A DNA stretch of 64,000 nt from the NCBI RefSeq assembly GCF_001421535.1, contig NZ_LMKN01000009.1, forward strand, positions 546,030-610,029, read 5' to 3'. The DNA is from Sphingomonas sp. Leaf20 (GTDB lineage Bacteria; Pseudomonadota; Alphaproteobacteria; Sphingomonadales; Sphingomonadaceae). This document shows, in pieces, positions 1 through 8,212 of this stretch. How positions within the stretch are numbered: position 1 is the stretch's first letter; every line of letters begins with the position of its first letter. The notes under the pieces were generated by a model. The model was not told where the DNA came from. It did no database searches and saw only the letters and a program-made list of their open reading frames with translations. A program made the translations under genes and the position numbers.

Positions 1-78
1 CACCGCGGTCGTCAGCGCGAGCGCCGCCGCACCGGTCATGACATCGCGGCGGCGGGGGGTGAAGCGCGCGCCGCTCAT
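1..78 (-). CDS. N-terminus of a Tat-exported protein, cut by the window edge
   Basis: Only the first 26 residues are visible. They begin MSGARFTPRRRDVMTGAAAL, a twin-arginine (RRR) signal followed by a hydrophobic stretch, so the product is probably exported folded to the periplasm. The ATG overlaps the TGA of the GH92 gene by 4 nt (ATGA), so it is the next gene of the same glycan operon and probably translationally coupled. In other bacteria GH92 genes often sit next to further glycosidases such as the Tat-exported GH125 mannosidases. That identity is a guess, because no catalytic domain lies inside the window. Confidence 0.75.
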   Translation of the reverse strand, partial: MSGARFTPRRRDVMTGAAALALTTAV

Positions 79-2444
79 GGCTTGGCCACCGGCGCGCTCA
101 TCGAGAAGGGCGCCGCGCTGCTTGCCGCACCCCATTTCCGGTTCGGCGTCGCCCCCATCACGAAGCGCAGCGTACCACCCTTCTGCAGCGCCTCGCGCGT
201 CAGCCACGGCTTGTCGTGCGGCGTCCCGTTGAAGCTCGCCGACTGGATATAGACATTGCCGGGGCCGTTGTTCGCCGCCTCGATCGTCAGCGGCTTGCCG
301 CCGGGCATCGTCAGCTTGACGGTGCGGAACAGCGGGCTGCCGATCGCATATTGGCCGACTGCGGGCGTGACCGGATAGAAACCGAGTGCGGAGAACACGT
401 ACCAGGCCGAGGTCTGGCCATTATCCTCGTCGCCCGGATAGCCGTCGGGCGTCGGCGCGTAGAGCTTCTTCATCACGTCGCGGACGTGATATTGCGTCTT
501 CCACGGCGCGCCTGCCCAGTCATAGAGATAGGGCATGTGCTGGATCGGCTGGTTGCCATGCGCATATTGGCCCATGTCGACGATCTGCATCTCGCGGATC
601 TCGTGGATCGTCTGCCCGTAATAGCTGTCGTCGAAGATCGGCGGCGTCGTGAAGACCGAGTCGAGCCGCTTCACGAACGCGTCCTTGCCCCCCATCAGGT
701 CGGCGAGGCCCTGCACGTCCTGCATCACCGACCAGCTATAGTGCAGCGCATTGCCCTCGGTGAAGGCGTCGCCCCATTTATACGGGTTGAAGGGGGTCGA
801 CCAGCTGCCGTCCTGGTTGCGACCGCGCATCCACCCGCTCTGCGTGTCGTAGAGCTTGCGGTAATTCTGCGCCCGCGCGGCATAGAGCTTGGCGTCCTCG
901 GTCTTGCCCAGCGCGCTCGCCAGCCGCGAGATCGAGAAGTCGGCGGTCGCATATTCGAGGCTGCGCGCGGCATTCTCGTTGATGCCGACGTCATAGGGCA
1001 CATAGCCCAGCCGGTTGTAATATTCGACGCCCTCGCGCCCGACCGCGCCGACGACGTTGCCCTTCTTGTCAACGGGGCGCCCTTTCGACGTGGTCGCGTT
1101 CTTGACCATCGCCTCGTACAAGGTCTCGACGTCGAACCCGCGCACGCCGTTGAGATACGCGTCGGCGATCAGGTTCGCCGAGTTCGACCCGATCATCACG
1201 TCGCGGTGCCCCGGACTCGCCCATTCGGGCAGCCAGCCGGACTCCTTGTAGGTGTTGACCAGCCCCTGCATGATCTCGCTGTCTCGCTCGGGATACATCA
1301 GCGCGAAGAACGGGAAGACCGCGCGCCACGTGTCCCAGAAGCCGTTGTCGGTATAGAGAAACCCCGGATGCACCTTGCCGTCATAGGGGCTGTAATGGAC
1401 CGTCTGCCCCTTGGCATCGACCTCGTGGAACATCCGCGGGAACTGCAGCATGCGGTAGAGCGCGGAGTAGAAGGTGCGCCGGTTGTCGATGTCGGGATCG
1501 CTCACCTCGATCCGGTCGAACTCGCGCTGCCAGACCGCCTTCGCCTTGGCCTTGGTCTGCTCGAAGCCATCGCCGCCGATCTCGCCGCGCAAATTGCGCT
1601 GGGCTTGGTCGAGGCTGATGAACGACGACGCGACCTTGACGCCGACCTGCTCGCCCTTGCGCGTCTTGAAGCTGACGACCGCGCCGACATGATCGCCCTC
1701 GCGCACCGGCGTCGCGGCGATCTGGCCGTTATCGTCCCAGGTGCGGCTGACGGTGAAGGCGTGGTCGAATTCGGCGACGAAGTAATTGTGGAAATTGCCC
1801 GGCACGCCGCCGTGATTGTTGCGGACATAGCCGGTGATCCGCCGCTTGACCGGGTCGACCGACACCATCGATCCGCCCGCATAGCCGTCGAGGATGATGT
1901 GCGCGTCGTCGCTTTCGGGGAAGGTGAATCGGAACTGCGCGGCGCGGTTGGTCGGCGCGACCTCCGCGGTCACGTCGTAATCGGCGAGATAGACCTTGTA
2001 GCTATAGGGCCGGCTCTCCTCCGCCTTGTGACTGTACCACGAGGCGCGTTCGTCCGCCTTGACCTTGAGCGCGCCGGTCGTCGCCATCAGTGCGAACGCG
2101 GCATAGTCGTTCATCCACGGGCTGGGCTGGTGCGTCTGCTTGATGCCGTTGATCTTGTTGCCGTCATAGGTGTAGCCCCAGCCGCTGCCGGGCTTGCCCG
2201 TCACCGGCGTCCAGAAGTTCATCCCCCACGGCACCGCGACCGCGGGATAGGTGTTGCCGTACGAGAGCGTATAGTCGGAGTCGGTGCCCATCAGCGGGTT
2301 GACGAGATCGATCGAGGGCTGGTCCCGCGCTGCCGCGCTGGCGGTGGCGGCCGACTGCGCCGACAGTGGCATCGGAGCGACGAGCGCGATCGACGCGACC
2401 GCCGCCACCGTGCCGCGCAATGCGGCGATTACCCTGTGTCTCAC
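75..2444 (-). CDS. GH92 family alpha-mannosidase, secreted
   Basis: A 789-residue protein with an N-terminal Sec signal (about residues 1-30, ending near PLSAQSA), then the GH92 two-domain fold starting at VNPLMGTDSDYTLSYGNTYP. GH92 enzymes are calcium-dependent exo-alpha-mannosidases acting on mannan or N-glycan side chains in the periplasm. The expected general acid is Glu563 in TEGNALHYSW. The catalytic-base signature is Asp672 and Asp674 in PGDEDNGQTSAWYVFSALG. Length is typical of the family. The start is GTG and overlaps the GH43 stop (GTGA), indicating coupling in the operon receptor-GH43-GH92-Tat protein. Linkage specificity (1,2 or other) cannot be read from sequence alone. Confidence 0.93.
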   Translation of the reverse strand: MRHRVIAALRGTVAAVASIALVAPMPLSAQSAATASAAARDQPSIDLVNPLMGTDSDYTLSYGNTYPAVAVPWGMNFWTPVTGKPGSGWGYTYDGNKINGIKQTHQPSPWMNDYAAFALMATTGALKVKADERASWYSHKAEESRPYSYKVYLADYDVTAEVAPTNRAAQFRFTFPESDDAHIILDGYAGGSMVSVDPVKRRITGYVRNNHGGVPGNFHNYFVAEFDHAFTVSRTWDDNGQIAATPVREGDHVGAVVSFKTRKGEQVGVKVASSFISLDQAQRNLRGEIGGDGFEQTKAKAKAVWQREFDRIEVSDPDIDNRRTFYSALYRMLQFPRMFHEVDAKGQTVHYSPYDGKVHPGFLYTDNGFWDTWRAVFPFFALMYPERDSEIMQGLVNTYKESGWLPEWASPGHRDVMIGSNSANLIADAYLNGVRGFDVETLYEAMVKNATTSKGRPVDKKGNVVGAVGREGVEYYNRLGYVPYDVGINENAARSLEYATADFSISRLASALGKTEDAKLYAARAQNYRKLYDTQSGWMRGRNQDGSWSTPFNPYKWGDAFTEGNALHYSWSVMQDVQGLADLMGGKDAFVKRLDSVFTTPPIFDDSYYGQTIHEIREMQIVDMGQYAHGNQPIQHMPYLYDWAGAPWKTQYHVRDVMKKLYAPTPDGYPGDEDNGQTSAWYVFSALGFYPVTPAVGQYAIGSPLFRTVKLTMPGGKPLTIEAANNGPGNVYIQSASFNGTPHDKPWLTREALQKGGTLRFVMGATPNRKWGAASSAAPFSMSAPVAKP

Positions 2445-3529
2445 ATCGCTCTCCCAGATGAATGTTCGTCCCGCCCGGGGGCGGTCGTCCCGGCGCGTTT
2501 GACCGCAGCGCGGATCGGCCGCGGCGCGACGCCGGTGTTGGTCATTACCACAGGCTTGATCGTGCCGTCGGCGGCAAAGACCATGCGGTCGATCGCGATC
2601 TGGCGGTGTTCGCCGCGATCGGTGTCGAGCGGCCGGCGGTGATAGGCGATGTACCAGTCGTCGGTGCCGGGCACGTTGACGACCGAATGATGCCCCGCAC
2701 CGCGCGCGATCCGCAGGTCCTGCGCCAGGATCTTGCCCTTCGGCGTGAACGGCCCGGTCGGGCTTGGCGCGGTCGCATAGGCGACGCTATAGTCCGGGCC
2801 GGTCCACCCGCCCTCCGACCACATCAGGTAATAGACGCCGCGGCGTTCGATCATGAACGACCCCTCGACATAGCCGGGCGGCGTGATCTCCTTGAACGTC
2901 GTCCCGTCCGCGAACGGCAGGACGCGCTTGAGGTCGGGGCTCAGCCGGACGACGTTGCAGTGCTTCCAGCCGCCATAGAAGAGATAGACCTGCCCGTCGC
3001 GATCACGGAACGCGAACGGGTCGATCGGTTGCGCACCATTGTGGAACGCACCGACCAGCGGCTTGCCGAGCGCGTCCTTGAACGGCCCCCCGGGCGTCGT
3101 GCTGACCGCGAGACCGATCCCGCCAAGCTCGGCATCGCTCTGGATGTCGTTCGCGCTGAAGAACATGTAATAGCGCCCGTTCGCCTCGATCACCGACGGC
3201 GCCCAGATCGCATAGGCTGCCCAGCCCGCATTCTGAACGTCGAACGCGCGGCGGTGCTTGGTCCAGTGGACGAGGTCGGGCGACGAGAATGCGTCGAAGA
3301 ACGTCTGCATCCCGTAGGAGGGACGGACCGTCTTGCGCTGTCGGGCGAGCTTTTGCGCAGGGGAAAAGCGGCTCGCCGCAACCGGCTTTCCAACATGGTC
3401 GGAATAGGTCGGGTAGATCCAGTATTGCCCGGCAAACACGCGGATCTCGGGATCGGCATACCAGCCGGGCACGATCGGGTTCGACGCCGTCGCCGCACCG
3501 CATCCGAGCAGACCCGCAATCGTCAGCAT
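2441..3529 (-). CDS. GH43 family glycosidase (arabinofuranosidase/xylosidase type)
   Basis: A five-bladed beta-propeller glycosidase. With the ATG at 3529 as residue 1, the GH43 catalytic set is Asp26 (base, GWYADPEI), Asp170 (pKa modulator, PIDPFAF) and Glu222 (acid, GYVEGSF). The N-terminus MLTIAGLLGCGAATAS looks like a short lipoprotein or Sec signal with Cys10 as a possible lipid anchor. The same frame stays open up to an ATG at 3646 that overlaps the TonB-receptor stop. However, that extension would read through the terminator hairpin at 3588-3617 and put 39 non-family residues before the signal, so the downstream ATG is preferred. No clear ribosome binding site distinguishes them. GH43 covers several activities, and the sugar specificity is not decided here. 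Confidence 0.85.
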   Translation of the reverse strand: MLTIAGLLGCGAATASNPIVPGWYADPEIRVFAGQYWIYPTYSDHVGKPVAASRFSPAQKLARQRKTVRPSYGMQTFFDAFSSPDLVHWTKHRRAFDVQNAGWAAYAIWAPSVIEANGRYYMFFSANDIQSDAELGGIGLAVSTTPGGPFKDALGKPLVGAFHNGAQPIDPFAFRDRDGQVYLFYGGWKHCNVVRLSPDLKRVLPFADGTTFKEITPPGYVEGSFMIERRGVYYLMWSEGGWTGPDYSVAYATAPSPTGPFTPKGKILAQDLRIARGAGHHSVVNVPGTDDWYIAYHRRPLDTDRGEHRQIAIDRMVFAADGTIKPVVMTNTGVAPRPIRAAVKRAGTTAPGRDEHSSGRAM

Positions 3530-3587
3530 GCGACGTGCTGCACGCCGCGTGACCGGGATAGCGCGCCAGGGGGCGAGAATTCTATTG

Positions 3588-3617
3588 AAAAAAAGGTGGC
3601 TCCGCGAGGGAGCCACC
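3588..3617 (-). terminator. Intrinsic terminator behind the TonB receptor gene
   Basis: Perfect 9-bp inverted repeat (3595-3603 with 3609-3617, loop 5 nt). On the minus strand it is followed directly by seven T residues (A-run 3588-3594). It starts 29 nt after the receptor stop codon and lies upstream of the preferred GH43 start, so it should reduce expression of the downstream glycosidases relative to the receptor. Confidence 0.85.
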
Positions 3618-3645
3618 AGGGGAGAGAACGTCGTGAAACCCGCCA

Positions 3646-6600
3646 TCAGAAGTTGAACGACACGCCGACATAGGCGCGGCGCCCGAAGTAGTTCCGATAG
3701 GTGAAGCGATCCTTGGTATCGTTGCCGAGATGGCGGCTCTCTTCCGACTTGGTCAGGTTGATGATCGAGGCGGTGATGTTGAGCCGGTCGGTCAGCGCAT
3801 AGGCGGCGTTGAGATCGACCTGTTCATAGGGGTCGGTATAGACGTTCAGCCCCGACTGGAGCCCGCCGACAACCTCGCCGCGACGGTTGTACGATGCGCG
3901 GACCAGCACCTTGCCATGCTCGTAGAACAGGGAGGCGTTCATCTGCGTCTTGGCGCTGCCGACGAGCGCGGACGAGCCGACCGTCTGGCCGTCGAGCGTC
4001 ACGTCGGCGACCGACGTGTCGTTGTAGGTGAAATTGACCTGCGCACCCAGGCCGAACGACAGCGTGTGCTGTGCGTAGAGCTCGACACCCTGCGAGCGCG
4101 CGTTCGAGCCGTTCGCGACGGTCGAATAGGGCTGGATCAGCACCTGCTCGCCCGCGACGTCGCGCGTGACGTTGAGCACGAGCGGCACGACGAAGTCCGA
4201 CACGTCCTTGCGGAACGCGGTCGCGCCCAGCACCGAGCCGCGGTGGAAATACCATTCGATGCCGGCGTCGTACTGCCAGGCCGAGAACGGGTTGAGTTCG
4301 GCATTGCCGCCGCTGCCCGACCAGCCTTCGAATTCGCCGAACTGGCCGCGGTCGAACGCATATTCGGGCGAGCGATAGGTCAGCGACCGTTCCGATCCGA
4401 GATTGGCGAACGACGGCCGCGAGATCACCTTGGCGACCGCGCCGCGGACGAGCAGGTCGGAGGTGATTTCGTACGAGATGTTGAAGCTCGGCAGCCAGTC
4501 CGTGTAGGTCTTGGTCTGATCAGTGCGCGTATTGATGATCGTCTCGCGGACGCTCAGCGGCAGGACCTGGCAATTGCCGTCCGCGCCCAGCGGCCGGTTC
4601 GGATCGAACGACCCGTTCGGCCCGTTGACGCAATAGTCGTTCAGATACTGGAGCCGGTCGGACGTGTTGCCCGACTGACGCGTATTGGCCATGCGCAGAC
4701 CGATATTGCCGCGCAGACCGCCGGTACCGAAGTTCGCCTGCGCATACCCCGCGAACACGCGCTCGCCCAGATCATACACGAAGTCCTTCTCGTCGACGCG
4801 GACCGCGTTGCCGTAGGTGGCGTTCAAATAGCTCAGATATTTGTCGAAATTGATCCCGGGAACGACGTTGGCGTTAAACCCGCCACTGATGTTGCCGATC
4901 GGGTTTTCGTAGAAGAATTCGGGCCGCGCGACGGCACCGGCCGCGGTATCCTGATAGCGGATCTCGTTGGCCGCATCGGCGTACCATTCGTTGCGTCCGG
5001 TCTCGCGGTGGATGCTCAGGTCGCGCCATTTGCCGCCGATCTGCACCGACTTCAGGAACCCGTCGAAGCGGCGCGTCAGGTCGAGCTGAAGATACCGCTG
5101 TCCCACGTCGCTGTTGACGAAGCTCGACCCGGTCGAGCCGACGTCGATCTGGGCGATGCCGTTGCGGATGTTCTGCTGGATTTCGGGCGAGAATTCGAAG
5201 TCGGCGATACCGTTCGAGATATCCCAGTTGCTGACGAGGTTGCCGTTCTGCTCGCGACCCGGAATCGTCAGGCGCGGCTTGGCGGCGACGCTGAACCGCG
5301 TCGAAGGGCCCCCGCTCGACTTGGTCTTGCCGAGTTTCAGCACCGCGTCGAACCGGTCCTGGCTGTACTTGACCTCGGTCTCGAAGGTGTTCGAGACCTG
5401 CTTTTCGCGGCTGTAGGTGCCTGCAATCTGCGGCGTTTCCATCGTGCACGGCGTCGCGCGTGCAAGGCACCCCGTCCCCGCCGCCGGAACCGCGAAGTTC
5501 GCCGACTGGAAGATCGTGCCGCTCTTGTCGAGCGTCGCCCCGGTGAAGAAGTCGTTATAGCCCCATTCGGGGATCTTCAGGACGTTCGAGGTAAAGTCGC
5601 TGCTGTAGCCGAAGCGGAAATAGTTCGACGTGACCGTGACGTTGTCGAACGGACGGAACTGCGCGGTCGCCTGGATGCCGTAACGCTCGCGTTCCTGGTC
5701 GAACACCTCGGCATTGACCGACTGCGGCGCCCAATAGCCCGAATAATGCGTGCCGTCGCGCGCGGTGGTGCCCTGCCCCGGCCAGTAGGAGATCGCATCG
5801 TCGTTCGCGAACGGCTTGCCGTTGACGTCGGTCGCGGGGGTCAGCACGTTGCCCTGCGCGTCGCGGTCGCTCCACCAGAGCCAGCTCTCCGAGCTGCTGC
5901 GCAGTTCGCGGTTCGTGCGCTTCTGCCACACGCCGCCGACCAGCAGGCCGAACGTCTCGTCGTCATTCTTCCACGACAGCTGTCCGCCAAGCTGCGGCTC
6001 GAACTTCTCGGTCGTGTCCGAATAAGTGCCCTCGGTCGAGACGAACCCCGACCAGGCGGGGACGTCGAACGGCTTGCGCGTGTTGAGGATGATCGTGCCG
6101 CCGACGCCACCTTCCTCGAGCCGCGCCTCGGGCGACTTGTAGACTTCGGTGCTGGCGATGAAATTCGACGGCAGCAGGACATAGTTGAACGACCGCTGCG
6201 GATCGCCGCTGTCGGCACCGGCAAGGAAGTTGCCGTTGAGCAGCGTCAGCGTCAGGTCGGACTGGAGCCCGCGGATGCTGACCCGGCTGCCCTCGCCGCC
6301 GTCGCGCGTGATGACGACGCCCGGGACGCGCTGCAGCGCGTCGGCGACGTTCTTGTCGGGAAACTTGCCGATGTCCTCGGCAGTGATGACGTCGACGAAC
6401 GCATTGGCCTCGCGCTTCTGCGTCAGGCTCTGCTCGATCGAGCGACGATAGCCGGTGACGACGATGTCCTCGCCGGCGGGGTCCTGCGCGACGGCGTTCT
6501 GCCCGGTAGCATCAGCTGGGGCCGCGGTGACCTGGCCCGATTCGGCGGTCGCGGTCGACGCCGGGCCCGGCGGCGTGGTCTGCGTTGGCGTCTGGGTCGG

Positions 6601-6753
6601 CGCACCAGCCAGCGGGGGCGCCTCTTGCGCCTGCGCGGCCGAGACGAGCGACGCGGTCAGGCTCGCGCCCGCCAGCAGCATCGCCATCGTGCGACGGCAC
6701 CCGGCAAACCTCGAATGCCCCACGTTCGAAACTACGAGCTTGCCAGTAATCAT
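3646..6753 (-). CDS. TonB-dependent receptor (large carbohydrate-type)
   Basis: Outer-membrane receptor of 1035 residues. The signal peptide is about 43 residues (cleavage after VSAAQAQ), followed by a Pro/Thr/Gln-rich linker and a plug beginning DIVVTGYRRSIEQSL. The plug has the ITAEDIGKFPDKNVADALQRVPGV signature of the TonB receptors common in Xanthomonas, Caulobacter and Sphingomonas. The protein ends in an aromatic YVGVSFNF beta-strand typical of BamA substrates. The start at 6753 is preferred over an in-frame ATG at 6825 because GGAGGAGG lies just upstream of it. Adjacent GH43 and GH92 genes suggest uptake of a mannose/arabinose- or xylose-containing oligosaccharide. Substrate is inferred from neighbours only. 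Confidence 0.9.
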   Translation of the reverse strand: MITGKLVVSNVGHSRFAGCRRTMAMLLAGASLTASLVSAAQAQEAPPLAGAPTQTPTQTTPPGPASTATAESGQVTAAPADATGQNAVAQDPAGEDIVVTGYRRSIEQSLTQKREANAFVDVITAEDIGKFPDKNVADALQRVPGVVITRDGGEGSRVSIRGLQSDLTLTLLNGNFLAGADSGDPQRSFNYVLLPSNFIASTEVYKSPEARLEEGGVGGTIILNTRKPFDVPAWSGFVSTEGTYSDTTEKFEPQLGGQLSWKNDDETFGLLVGGVWQKRTNRELRSSSESWLWWSDRDAQGNVLTPATDVNGKPFANDDAISYWPGQGTTARDGTHYSGYWAPQSVNAEVFDQERERYGIQATAQFRPFDNVTVTSNYFRFGYSSDFTSNVLKIPEWGYNDFFTGATLDKSGTIFQSANFAVPAAGTGCLARATPCTMETPQIAGTYSREKQVSNTFETEVKYSQDRFDAVLKLGKTKSSGGPSTRFSVAAKPRLTIPGREQNGNLVSNWDISNGIADFEFSPEIQQNIRNGIAQIDVGSTGSSFVNSDVGQRYLQLDLTRRFDGFLKSVQIGGKWRDLSIHRETGRNEWYADAANEIRYQDTAAGAVARPEFFYENPIGNISGGFNANVVPGINFDKYLSYLNATYGNAVRVDEKDFVYDLGERVFAGYAQANFGTGGLRGNIGLRMANTRQSGNTSDRLQYLNDYCVNGPNGSFDPNRPLGADGNCQVLPLSVRETIINTRTDQTKTYTDWLPSFNISYEITSDLLVRGAVAKVISRPSFANLGSERSLTYRSPEYAFDRGQFGEFEGWSGSGGNAELNPFSAWQYDAGIEWYFHRGSVLGATAFRKDVSDFVVPLVLNVTRDVAGEQVLIQPYSTVANGSNARSQGVELYAQHTLSFGLGAQVNFTYNDTSVADVTLDGQTVGSSALVGSAKTQMNASLFYEHGKVLVRASYNRRGEVVGGLQSGLNVYTDPYEQVDLNAAYALTDRLNITASIINLTKSEESRHLGNDTKDRFTYRNYFGRRAYVGVSFNF

Positions 6754-7089
6754 CAGACTTCCTCCTCCCGGTGAGAGAACCGAAGTCCGCCCACGCGCCC
6801 CTATGAAATCGCGCTGCCCACCCATGCGGGTGGTGTGTCCGTTGTACGGATCGTCACAGCGCGGCGTCTTGTTGACGTCATTTGCCGATTGCTAAAGCAA
6901 ATTGTCAAATCAATTGTTGAGGGAAATTAGACGAGGTCGCGTGTGGTATCGCTATCTTGCAGATTAGGCGTAAGAATTGGTCGACGACGCGGCAGCCGCA
7001 ATGGTCGGACGAACCGGGAGATTGCGAGCGGCGGTCGCTGCGCGTACGACACGCGACGTCGAGGGTTAAACCTAGGAAATGCCATCGCA
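6754..7089. promoter_or_regulatory. Divergent promoter region with a possible LacI half-operator
   Basis: This 336-nt gap separates the minus-strand receptor from the LacI-family gene. It is AT-rich compared with its surroundings between about 6870 and 6930. A minus-strand TTGACA (6908-6903) could be a -35 box for the receptor. At 6882-6892 the sequence TTGCCGATTGC contains the CGATTGC half-site found in the double operator at 8119-8156, with the central CG typical of LacI-family operators. No full palindrome is present, so binding is only a possibility. Confidence 0.35.
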
Positions 7090-8088
7090 ATGAAACTCGC
7101 CGATCTGGCCACACTCGCCGGCGTGTCGACCGCGACCGTATCGCGCGCACTGTCGGGGCATTCGTCGGTCAACGCGCAGACCCGCGACCGCATCAAGGCA
7201 CTGGCGCGCGAACATGACGTGCGGCCAAACCAGCTTGCGCGCAATCTGCGGCTGAAAAGCACCGGCGCGATCGGTCTCGTCCTGCCGCTGGGCCATGCAC
7301 GGACGCAGCATCTGACCGACCCGTTCTTCCTGACGTTGCTCGGGCTGCTCGCCGATCTGCTGGTCGAGCGCGGCTATGATATCCTGTTGTCGCGCGTGAT
7401 CCCGGACGGCGAGGACTGGCTCGACCGGCTTGTCGACAGCGGACGGATCGACGGGCTGTTACTGGTCGGCCAGTCGGACCAGTTCGCGGTGATCGAGCGG
7501 GTGTCGCAACGCTATCGCCCGCTCGTCGTCTGGGGCGCGAACCGCACAGGGCAGGCGCATCTGACGATCGGGTCGGACAATGTCGAAGGCGGGCGGATGG
7601 CGGCGCGTCACCTGATCGGCCAGGGCCGGACGCGGTTGCTGTTCGTCGGCGATCCGCTGCCCCCCGAATTCGCCGACCGGCTCGCCGGATTTACCGAGGT
7701 CGCCGCGGATGCGGGACTGACCTGCGACGTGCTGGCGACCGCGATGACGCCCGAGTCGGTGCATGTCGCGATGGCGGATCGGCTGTCCGAAGCGCCGCCG
7801 CCGGACGCGGTGTTCGCGGCATCGGACGTCGCGGCAATGAGCGTGCTGCGCGCGCTTGCCGAGGCGGGAATCGACGTCCCGGGGACGACCGCGGTGATCG
7901 GTTACGACGACGTGACGCTCGCCGCGCATACCTCGCCGCCGCTGACGACGGTGCGGCAGGATCTGGCCGAAGGCGCGGCGCTGATGGTCGATCGCCTGAT
8001 GAAGCGGATCGAGGGCGAGCCCGGCCGGTCGGACGCGGACGGATCGGCGATCGTCGTCCCGGAACTGATCATCCGACAATCGGCCTGA
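7090..8088 (+). CDS. suxR: LacI-family transcriptional regulator of the sucrose locus
   Basis: A 332-residue repressor. Residues 1-55 form the helix-turn-helix and hinge (MKLADLATLAGVSTATVSRALSG, then DRIKALA and RPNQLARNLR), followed by a periplasmic-binding-protein-like sugar domain that includes VIGYDDVTLAAHTSPPLTTVRQDL. The start at the ATG at 7090 gives the canonical LacI N-terminus; the open frame upstream has no family similarity. It directly precedes a receptor, amylosucrase, fructokinase and sugar symporter. This matches the order and content of the Xanthomonas suxR-suxA-suxB-suxC locus, where SuxR represses sucrose genes. The symbol rests on that context. Confidence 0.85.
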   Translation: MKLADLATLAGVSTATVSRALSGHSSVNAQTRDRIKALAREHDVRPNQLARNLRLKSTGAIGLVLPLGHARTQHLTDPFFLTLLGLLADLLVERGYDILLSRVIPDGEDWLDRLVDSGRIDGLLLVGQSDQFAVIERVSQRYRPLVVWGANRTGQAHLTIGSDNVEGGRMAARHLIGQGRTRLLFVGDPLPPEFADRLAGFTEVAADAGLTCDVLATAMTPESVHVAMADRLSEAPPPDAVFAASDVAAMSVLRALAEAGIDVPGTTAVIGYDDVTLAAHTSPPLTTVRQDLAEGAALMVDRLMKRIEGEPGRSDADGSAIVVPELIIRQSA

Positions 8089-8118
8089 CGGCGACGGAGC
8101 CACACGGGCGGTAGTTTT

Positions 8119-8156
8119 TCACAATCGATTGCGAAAGCGGTTGCAATCGATTGTGA
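8119..8156. promoter_or_regulatory. Double LacI-type operator upstream of the sux receptor
   Basis: Two 14-bp arms, TCACAATCGATTGC (8119-8132) and GCAATCGATTGTGA (8143-8156), are perfect inverted copies. Each arm contains the palindrome CAATCGATTG with the central CG characteristic of LacI/GalR operators. The two centres are 22 bp apart, about two helical turns, so two dimers could bind on the same DNA face. A plausible promoter overlaps the right arm (TTGCAA at 8141, TATTCG at 8163, 16-bp spacer), which fits repression. The likely ligand is the LacI regulator encoded immediately upstream. Confidence 0.75.
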
Positions 8157-8212
8157 CGGCGCTATTCGGCGGCTCCGGGCTTCAGAGAAGGCCACGCACG
8201 GGGAGGATCGCA

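Noticed and set aside
216..2642. An 808-codon open frame opposite the GH92 and GH43 genes
   Set aside because: High-GC coding DNA leaves long antisense frames open. The translation is Arg/Asp/Ala-rich without any domain, while the opposite strand has full catalytic motifs. The same applies to the long frames opposite most receptors and the molybdenum hydroxylase.
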